11,789 nucleotides of DNA from Prevotellaceae bacterium UBA5903 (GTDB taxonomy: Bacteria > Bacteroidota > Bacteroidia > Bacteroidales > Bacteroidaceae). The position numbers were made by a program, and so were the translations under genes. A model generated the notes under the pieces. That model saw only the letters and a program-made list of their open reading frames with translations. It did no database searches and was not told the origin of the DNA. The DNA lies in NCBI GenBank assembly GCA_002431845.1, contig DJEH01000039.1:3514-15302 (forward strand). Direction: 5' to 3'. Positions 6,801-11,789 of this stretch are shown here, piece by piece. Numbering within the stretch: position 1 is the stretch's first letter; every line of letters starts with the position of its first letter.

Positions 6801-9800
6801 TGGCATCAGTTGAGCCAATAAACTATCAATTTCAACAGAATCAACTTCAGTATCCTCTGCATCTAAAAGATTATCCAATTTGTCCCAAAGTTCTTTGTTG
6901 GGCAAATCTACTTCATTGTTCCATTCATTCAATACTTTTTTACGTTCTTCAACGCTCTTGCTATATTCCTTGGTGTTTACATCTTGAATGTTGCTGAGTT
7001 CGTTAGCATCAATAATAGGTGTGATGTTTGCATCAAAGGTTACGTTTACAGTAGTAGGTAGAGCACTTGAATAGAATTTGTCAGTAGCAATCCAACAATT
7101 CTTTTTAATATTGAAAGTTGGCTTAAGGGTCTTTACTGAGTTGTTTGATAGAAGCACTTGTAGTTCAACATCAGATATAATGGTTGTATCGTTTCTTGTG
7201 AACTCTACAAGGAATGTAAAGTCTGGATACGATGGCCAATACCAATAAGGAGGGTATGATGTTTGTGGATGCTGAAAATCAAATACCGTCTTATATTCAT
7301 ACAAATTTAGGTTTTGAACAGTGTGTGCTGTGTTTAGCATTGTCACCTTGCTCACTTGTATTGCATTCATATCGTATGTACAATCAGTAGTCTCAGAGGT
7401 GAGATTAAGGTCACTTTTCGTGGTAACTTCTGCCCGAATGCTGTGAATAGAAAGATTATAAGGATTGTTAAGCGGGCAGGTAGTAGTCCATATTCCATTA
7501 GCCAATGACTGAGTTTCTCCTATAAGGATATCGTTATCGTAGATTTTTATATCAGATTTTCCAACAGCAGTTCCACTTATAGGAATGATTGTTTCTGCAG
7601 TTAGTGATGGAACAATTATACTCAAATCTTTTGCCGTATAGTTAGCTGCTCCAATGGGTTGTGAGATGCTCTTACCCTTAATATCAAACTGCACAAATGC
7701 GCTGGGGGCATAGTCGCCACCTTGGGTTGGTATGACGCAAAAGCGTACGCGGTTAGTGTAGTTGCTCACGGGGATGATGATGCGCGAGCCGTTGCAGGTG
7801 TAAGTGCTTACGGAGTTTCCCACCATCACAGAGTTTTCAACAAACTGGCACGATGCGGGAAGGTCTACAACAAGGTTTACGTTGCTAACGTCCTTGGCAT
7901 AGGCTTGCTTAAAGTCTAATTGGGCAGAGAGGGTGAGGTAATTACCTACAACGATGCTCGACTTGTTTACGGAGAATAAGGTGTTGTCGCCAGTGTAGTA
8001 AAGCTTGCTCTCGTTGAGTGTAGGCACATCCTTAATGCTCAAGGTTGTGATTTCGCCACTCTTCACTGTGAGGTTATTAGCCACATAGTCTGTGCCTTCG
8101 ATCAGCCCTGTATTAGTGAACTGGTTAAGGTCGTAGATGGTGTTAAAGAGGGCGCTATTGCCCATAGTTACCAAAGTATAATTGCCATCGGTGAGGTTGG
8201 TAATGGTAAGCGAAGCATTGTTGTAGGAGTATGATTTGATGAGTTTACCATCGGCATCGTAGAGCGAACCCACTACTTGCTCATTGTCGTTTTGAGCAAA
8301 CGATGCTTGTATTTGTCCCTTCTCAACAATCTCGAACGAGGCAGTAGCAAGCATGGTGCTATCAACCTTGGTTGTGAGACTAACGGGCATAAAGTCGTTG
8401 GTCTTGCTTGATGCCTCAATGGTAAGTACATCACCAACAGACACTTCGTCGAGCAATACAATGCGGGGATATTGCACACTGAAGTTGCTAATATTACATT
8501 GCTTTGTCTTGTTGTAAATGGTGTAGGCAATGTTGTTGTAGTCGCTATACCAGTTTGTTGTAGCCTCGTCTGTGCTGTCTGCACAGGTTCGGTAGCTGAA
8601 GTCGAGGGCAATGGTAGCACCTTCGATAGGGCGCAACAATGCCTGTTGTGCCATTATCGTATCGGTGTTTTGAGCCATTAAAGAGTCGCAAGATAGTACC
8701 TTGCTGATATAGTCGGTGGAGGCTATAGTCAGCGTGGTAGGTACCTTAAAGGCAGTGATAGTATAGTTTCCATTTTCATCGGTCTGTGTGCCAATAGTCT
8801 TTCCGTATTTTCCACCGAAGGTTTGTGATGCCGAAACTGTAGCATTGCTTATAGCCATGCCAGTGTTAGCATCTTTCACGTTGCCTTTTATGATGATTTG
8901 AGGGAGTGCATTGAGTTGGCAAACAATGTTATTACTATCGCTCTTTGCCACATGCATACCTTGTTGGGGGGCGCAATAGAGCATGGCAAGTTGCTGCGAG
9001 AGTGTGATGTTGTATGCCAACTTATAGCCCTCTAAAATGCCGCTCATTTCGTTTCCTTGTGATAGATAAGCGCCCTGTTCTGTAGTCCAAGTAATGTTGG
9101 TTTGTGCCGTAACATCATTGCCGTTGGGGGTGAGAACCTTCAAGCTGATGTGTTGAGGCTTTTTGAGTTCATTAAAGGTAACAGCCGCATCCTCGTCCTT
9201 CACTTCCACGTTTTTAATTTCACCAAACACGTCGCCACGCTCATTGTGCAACGTAACATTCCATGCCGTGTTTTTGATGATGTTGACAAAAGCATACTCA
9301 TGCTTGTCGGTCATCACATAGTGTAGGCGTTGCCCGCTCTTGGTGTTGGTGAGTTCAAGATACATATTGGCATAATCGGTAATGTTGGCATCTTGAGGGA
9401 GAGACACTTTGATTATGCGAATGTCATTTTGTATAGGTAGGATAGTAAAGTCCTTCCATCCAGCCGCCTCTTGATATTGTGCCACGGCAGCTGCAGGCAC
9501 AAATACTACCATACCCTCTTGCACACCATAAAAGGCATAGCTACCCACAGTTGGGGGTGTCATGGCATAGCAAGTGAGTGCCGATAATTGGTTGCATTGA
9601 TCAAAAGCTCGGTTGCCAATACGCTCAATTGTAGCCGGTAGTATAGCTGTTTGCAAATCGGTATAGTCAAACGCATACGAGGGTACTTCGCTCACGCCCG
9701 TTGTGCGACTGAGGTCTAATGTGGTGCAATTAGAGTAGGTGTTGGCAATACCAAAGTCGTTGCTATTTATGCGTCCTGCCACAGTGATGGCAAGCACCTT

Positions 9801-10274
9801 GCTTTGGTTGTTACTGCCAATAGCTTGCGAAATAGCACTCTGCAAGCTGCCCGCTTTAAAGTCGTCGATAATAACATTACCCGTAGCTTTGTCCCAAAAG
9901 TTTTTGTTGGGATTGCTCGGATTGGCTGGGTCGAAGCTATAAACGGCTGTGAGCGTCACGTTGTGTGCAGGCATGTTGTACTGAAAGTTCTGTTTGTTAG
10001 AAACAACTTGTCCTTGCTCATCTACCCACTCCTTAAAACTAAAATTGCTATTGGCATAGGCATAAAGTTCTACCATTTGCCCAGCCGAAAGCGAGTCTTT
10101 ATTGGTATTGAACGTGCCTGCTTTAGTAGGCTTTGCCACTACCTTGAGTTCGTATTTGCCAATGTCGTCTGCCCATGCAGGCATAGCCGACAATAGCATC
10201 ACCCATGCAAGCAATAGCAAGGCCCAAGGGGTTGCTTTATGCTTGCAAGGGGATAGGTTATAGATAGTTTTCAT
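3840..10274 (-). CDS. Giant multidomain surface protein exported by T9SS
   Basis: This is a 2144-residue cell-surface protein. The signal peptide spans residues 1-35 (core ALLLLAWVMLLSAMPAWA, cleavage A35/D36). Next come an InlB/Listeria-Bacteroides type repeat (about 41-113, ending MPAHNVTLTAVYSF) and a short BspA-like leucine-rich repeat (about 183-255; VPSYAF, RIGNRAFDQC). A carboxypeptidase-regulatory-like beta domain (about 459-525; IKGNVKDANTGMAISNATV, TDENGNYTI) follows. Residues 760-888 resemble DUF11-type domains and about 893-968 an Ig-like domain. An acidic and helical region runs from about 1100 to 1485, with hydrophobic helices at 1508-1615 and a D/N/K/P linker at 1637-1660. After a DPSGYVYE-type module (1663-1765) come further beta domains, a chitobiase-C-terminal-like domain (about 1978-2057; IYYTLDGS) and a T9SS type A sorting domain (about 2068-2144; ending GMYVAVVRTEDGKCTTKIIKL). 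The ATG lies 18 bases after the upstream stop, without Shine-Dalgarno, suggesting co-transcription. Adhesion or surface scaffolding is the likely role; an effector role is possible. The central third is strikingly AT-rich. Confidence 0.9.
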   Translation of the reverse strand: MKTIYNLSPCKHKATPWALLLLAWVMLLSAMPAWADDIGKYELKVVAKPTKAGTFNTNKDSLSAGQMVELYAYANSNFSFKEWVDEQGQVVSNKQNFQYNMPAHNVTLTAVYSFDPANPSNPNKNFWDKATGNVIIDDFKAGSLQSAISQAIGSNNQSKVLAITVAGRINSNDFGIANTYSNCTTLDLSRTTGVSEVPSYAFDYTDLQTAILPATIERIGNRAFDQCNQLSALTCYAMTPPTVGSYAFYGVQEGMVVFVPAAAVAQYQEAAGWKDFTILPIQNDIRIIKVSLPQDANITDYANMYLELTNTKSGQRLHYVMTDKHEYAFVNIIKNTAWNVTLHNERGDVFGEIKNVEVKDEDAAVTFNELKKPQHISLKVLTPNGNDVTAQTNITWTTEQGAYLSQGNEMSGILEGYKLAYNITLSQQLAMLYCAPQQGMHVAKSDSNNIVCQLNALPQIIIKGNVKDANTGMAISNATVSASQTFGGKYGKTIGTQTDENGNYTITAFKVPTTLTIASTDYISKVLSCDSLMAQNTDTIMAQQALLRPIEGATIALDFSYRTCADSTDEATTNWYSDYNNIAYTIYNKTKQCNISNFSVQYPRIVLLDEVSVGDVLTIEASSKTNDFMPVSLTTKVDSTMLATASFEIVEKGQIQASFAQNDNEQVVGSLYDADGKLIKSYSYNNASLTITNLTDGNYTLVTMGNSALFNTIYDLNQFTNTGLIEGTDYVANNLTVKSGEITTLSIKDVPTLNESKLYYTGDNTLFSVNKSSIVVGNYLTLSAQLDFKQAYAKDVSNVNLVVDLPASCQFVENSVMVGNSVSTYTCNGSRIIIPVSNYTNRVRFCVIPTQGGDYAPSAFVQFDIKGKSISQPIGAANYTAKDLSIIVPSLTAETIIPISGTAVGKSDIKIYDNDILIGETQSLANGIWTTTCPLNNPYNLSIHSIRAEVTTKSDLNLTSETTDCTYDMNAIQVSKVTMLNTAHTVQNLNLYEYKTVFDFQHPQTSYPPYWYWPSYPDFTFLVEFTRNDTTIISDVELQVLLSNNSVKTLKPTFNIKKNCWIATDKFYSSALPTTVNVTFDANITPIIDANELSNIQDVNTKEYSKSVEERKKVLNEWNNEVDLPNKELWDKLDNLLDAEDTEVDSVEIDSLLAQLMPNAEAKNYENIDSLITVSNDSLIAYQKDTKEITNNFNDILNGYLAILGSQSDNEDYFDYSYSTFGGQTQIVRDKLSSINEEDLLNQGYVKYDKTDGSALFILHSDNEKIFIDSKSMYRTIIRTSAETKAAKLGEVNSIVKCLNNIKDALESLDDLRSDLQDTEDKYKLVRILSDIKSCYEDIYEAFECTYEQGIKGTKQAIQKVYEASVNLLQKHKSSLFKRQGELESSIVSLRNSIKYYENLTKQTSNNISSLNAALKVAETEAEKNKILNQIDIEKFWLNNQKNILSEYRSSLSKAKDELKSITKGLKNIDKEQELVKNVYQAAKSFISKVPTSIKAARHSKNVKILGRVSKVVGTTIGAVLQLIPTALDILDSKDQMSEWISLLKKELAKYPCENDANRWSSIWNRSIASTIGFAYLSIQSIGADIAGMVLDATNNPGAQLASIGLDLYSFGISFAKEKLHDKAIKSLEKELKELKCKGKDDNPKPDNKDNKPTNWPLPKVEHVMDPSGYVYESVLSNRLEGVKATVYYKEMVEDMYGDLHENIVKWNAEEYAQKNPLFTDENGFYRWDVPQGLWQVKFEKEGYETTYSDWLPVPPPQLDVNIGMKQNVQPNVKDAKAYEDAVELTFDKYMMTETLNTDNISVMVDNKSIKGQIELLNEEADYNDKSLHYASKLRFNAKEPFDAATVTLIVKNQVKSYTGIRMESDYMQSFVASKEIKRIECDSAVSIDYGKSKTLDIAVLPAAAAAGKEVEVNLSSNLIISTNTTKCTLNEEGHAQIVVNGELPGMAAITFKLADKELSGTTIISVKEVQKQPVAAPTANIATGSTIEKGTAITLHCSTEGAQIYYTLDGSCPCDNTEARKLYDGTPIPINADTEIKAMAYMEGEESEVVTFFYKVLIPDNVSEANANSIKVYPTLVKDILNVDISKDTKASLFITDANGRQILNIDNAKPHNTINLTGLTSGMYVAVVRTEDGKCTTKIIKL
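4980..5288 (-). other. DPSGYVYE-type beta module of the giant protein
   Basis: Residues about 1663-1765 carry a run of motifs: DPSGYVYE (1666-1673), NRLEGVKATVYYK (1678-1690), KNPLFTDENGFYRWDVPQG (1715-1733) and WLPVPPPQLDVNI (1751-1763). The pattern of 'optional element, then new field, then value delivered by a beta sandwich' resembles carboxypeptidase-regulatory or SpaA/Cna-B-like folds. I have the impression of having seen this motif set in long surface proteins of other gut bacteria, but I cannot name a family. The base composition returns to the high-G+C background at the start of this module. Confidence 0.5.
5290..7690. other. AT-rich core inside the giant gene
   Basis: Hand counts of 60-base rows give 20-43% G+C inside (for example 5941-6000: 20%; 5881-5940: 32%; 6241-6300: 28%; 6421-6480: 30%; 7501-7560: 32%). 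Outside, values are 47-53% (5041-5100: 48%; 5221-5280: 53%; 7681-7740: 52%; 8341-8400: 48%; 9661-9720: 52%). The right-hand change falls near residue 862, inside a predicted beta domain. The left-hand change falls near residue 1662, at the linker before the DPSGYVYE module. The reading frame is continuous throughout. Transfer or allelic replacement is an inference; relaxed composition in a fast-evolving segment is the alternative. Confidence 0.7.
5421..6428 (-). other. Helical coiled-coil and hydrophobic-helix segment of the giant protein
   Basis: Residues about 1283-1485 are rich in Lys, Glu, Asp, Leu, Ile and Ser with few Gly/Pro, as expected for long amphipathic or coiled-coil helices (for example ELESSIVSLRNSIKYYENL, 1382-1400). 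Hydrophobic stretches follow: VVGTTIGAVLQLIPTALDIL (1512-1531), TIGFAYLSIQSIGADIAGMV (1571-1590) and LASIGLDLYSFGISFA (1601-1616). The segment ends with a charged helix (1617-1640) and a D/N/K/P linker. This is unlike the beta-rich remainder. The hydrophobic parts could be membrane-inserting helices or the buried core of a helical bundle. Confidence 0.6.
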
Positions 10275-10292
10275 ACGAAAAAATGTTCATTG

Positions 10293-11789
10293 TTATTGTA
10301 TCATAATCTTGGTTGCAACGCCATTGATGCTAACGATGTAAACACCGCTATTGAGCGTAACTTTTCCGCTTTTAGCCGTGTGGTTGCGATAGTAAAGTCT
10401 GCCGTCAGCTGCATACACCTTGATGTCTTTAGGCTTGATAAAGTTGAACGATAAAGCGTTGCCAACCGTCTTTATTTCGCCCTCATCCGTAGCATTAACC
10501 TGTGCAACGTCTGTAATGTTGCCATCAAACGAAACGATGAAGCGTCCGTTATAGTCGCCTGCTTCGGCATCAAAGGTATAGCCATTGCTATCAAGTAAGT
10601 GCTTATTGCCGGTTTTTGTATCAAAGAGCATCACCTCTTTGTCATCGCCATTTTCAAGACTTAAAGTATATGTTCCATTTTCAGGAATAACCATTGATAG
10701 TACAGCCAAACCATCGTTTATAGGCCGTTCGTTGATGGCATATTTCACGCCAGCATCCACACTAAAGAGTTGAGCCACACGTGGCTTGTCCTCCATAAAC
10801 TTGGCTGCATCGCGGCTTGTTTCGTATGTAAGCGTAGCTTGCTCGTTTAGCACGATGCGGGTGCGGTCGGTTTCAACGTTGTTGTTATCCTTTAGTACAA
10901 AGTTAAAGAGTTTGCGTTCCTCGCCCTTTTTGCTGCGTATGCGTTTGTTAGCATGTGCGGCAACTTGTGCTTCTTCGGCAGTATTTAGTCGGCCTTGCGT
11001 ATCAAACCATAGCGTACTGCTGTCTACAGGCTTTTGTATAAAGAAAGCCTCAAAAGGCATCAGTACATAATGGTCGTCGGCAAGCGAGTAAGCGCTGTAT
11101 CCATTGCCATTCCACACCGTAATGGTGCCTTGACTCTCGATATATTGCGTATCAAAGAAACTGGGGTAAGGATTGCCAATGAGGTTCCAACTACGGTTAT
11201 GAGCAAATTCTGATAAATGCTCTTCGAGCGGTATACTCATGCTATCGGCAGTAAATATATCGTTCTTCTTAGTGTCGTTGTTGGCTCTGAATGTGAGTTC
11301 AATGTGCTTGTCGTTAGCTTCGCTTGTCACTTGAATGATGTAACCCTTGTGGGCGTTCATCGTTTCGTTTCTTTGCAGATTAACCCACGTGTTGTCCATA
11401 TAGCCCAAAGCACGTTGTGCACCATCGTAAGTGCGCAATGCCCAATAAGTGCCACTTGGCATGCCAATCTTATTAACATCGGCATTGAATGGCAACGATA
11501 TAAAGTACCAACGGTCAGCACTCAATTGCTGTTTTACAATCACGCTATCGGCACGCATAAATCCCTTGTTAATAAACGTAGTAGGATGATAGTAGTCTGC
11601 GCCATTTGCCGTATATTTTTGATTGCCCACAATGCTTCCCCAGTTAGCAGTTTGCACAAACTTGCCCAACGAAAGTGTGCTGCCCTCAGCCAATGTAAGG
11701 TGTCCACGCTTTTCGGTATTCGCTGCATTGTAGTGCAACTTCAAGTCGGGTTTGCTTTGCAGCAACGTTTCAGCATTGATTATCTCTTG
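10293..11789 (-). CDS. T9SS-exported surface protein, C-terminal 498 residues (5' end outside window)
   Basis: The frame stays open through the window's right edge at base 11789, so the N terminus and any signal peptide are missing; the TTG at 11763-11765 is not a convincing start. The visible part resembles the C-terminal half of Prevotella/Bacteroides surface adhesins. A beta-rich region includes SADRWYFISLPFNADV (90-105), followed by SWNLIGNPYPSFFDTQYIE (200-218), a motif common in such proteins. Residues 455-498 form a T9SS type A sorting domain (VYAADGRLYY ... SGVYIVSINGVATKIMIQ). This predicts export across the outer membrane and attachment or release at the surface. The stop lies 18 bases before the start of the giant gene in the same direction, with no hairpin between them, so the two are probably one operon. 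Binding partner unknown. Confidence 0.85.
   Translation of the reverse strand, partial: QEIINAETLLQSKPDLKLHYNAANTEKRGHLTLAEGSTLSLGKFVQTANWGSIVGNQKYTANGADYYHPTTFINKGFMRADSVIVKQQLSADRWYFISLPFNADVNKIGMPSGTYWALRTYDGAQRALGYMDNTWVNLQRNETMNAHKGYIIQVTSEANDKHIELTFRANNDTKKNDIFTADSMSIPLEEHLSEFAHNRSWNLIGNPYPSFFDTQYIESQGTITVWNGNGYSAYSLADDHYVLMPFEAFFIQKPVDSSTLWFDTQGRLNTAEEAQVAAHANKRIRSKKGEERKLFNFVLKDNNNVETDRTRIVLNEQATLTYETSRDAAKFMEDKPRVAQLFSVDAGVKYAINERPINDGLAVLSMVIPENGTYTLSLENGDDKEVMLFDTKTGNKHLLDSNGYTFDAEAGDYNGRFIVSFDGNITDVAQVNATDEGEIKTVGNALSFNFIKPKDIKVYAADGRLYYRNHTAKSGKVTLNSGVYIVSINGVATKIMIQ

Noticed and set aside
5290..7690. AT-rich core as an inserted mobile element
   Set aside because: No transposase, terminal inverted repeats or target duplication are visible, and the host reading frame passes through it without a break.
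8273..8620. 115-codon minus-strand ORF overlapping the giant gene in another frame
   Set aside because: Its Thr/Pro/Leu-rich translation is typical of an out-of-frame reading of a beta-rich coding sequence; the giant frame is continuous here.
9804..10196. 130-codon forward ORF at the 5' end of the giant gene
   Set aside because: It is antisense to the InlB-repeat and LRR-upstream region, which has clear domain motifs in the other frame, and its translation shows no family features.
11763..11765. TTG as the start of the rightmost gene
   Set aside because: The frame continues without a stop to the window edge and the residues after TTG are not a signal peptide, so the gene is truncated by the window and starts outside it.

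Overview
The window looks like the chromosome of a Bacteroidales bacterium, most likely Prevotella or a close relative. Three consecutive minus-strand genes encode large exported proteins that end in type IX secretion system (T9SS) sorting domains. The domain types (BspA-like leucine-rich repeat, InlB-type repeat, CotH kinase), the absence of clear Shine-Dalgarno sequences and the moderate G+C of most coding DNA all fit that group. The genus is an inference from protein style, not from a marker gene.

Layout, left to right. Bases 1-116 are a short leader with no gene that can be assigned. Bases 117-1190 (+) encode a 357-residue cytoplasmic protein with ATP-grasp-like motifs and no known substrate. 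It converges on the next gene, and a perfect 22-bp hairpin (1214-1266) between them looks like a shared, bidirectional terminator. Bases 1294-3618 (-) encode a 774-residue secreted CotH-family (atypical protein kinase fold) protein with a signal peptide, a trefoil-like N-terminal domain and a T9SS tail. Bases 3619-3839 hold its probable promoter and two long hairpins. The hairpin at 3723-3771 is built to fold on the minus strand and probably terminates the next gene. Bases 3840-10274 (-) encode a 2144-residue mosaic surface protein. Bases 10293-11789 (-) are the C-terminal 498 residues of another T9SS surface protein, cut by the window edge. It lies only 18 bases upstream of the giant gene and is probably co-transcribed with it.

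The most striking feature is inside the giant gene. About 2.4 kb (roughly 5290-7690) is much more AT-rich (20-43% G+C in the 60-base rows I counted, mostly about 30%) than both flanks (47-53%), although the reading frame is unbroken. It encodes an Ig-like domain, an aromatic-rich stretch, a long charged helical region, several hydrophobic helices and a D/N/K/P linker. This suggests a horizontally acquired or swapped core in a conserved surface-protein scaffold. Whether that core is structural or an effector cannot be decided from sequence alone.

Together the minus-strand genes form a T9SS surface or secretome locus. The CotH protein has its own probable promoter and terminator, so it may be regulated separately from the two adhesin-like genes. 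I see no tRNA, rRNA, CRISPR array, insertion sequence or prophage gene.
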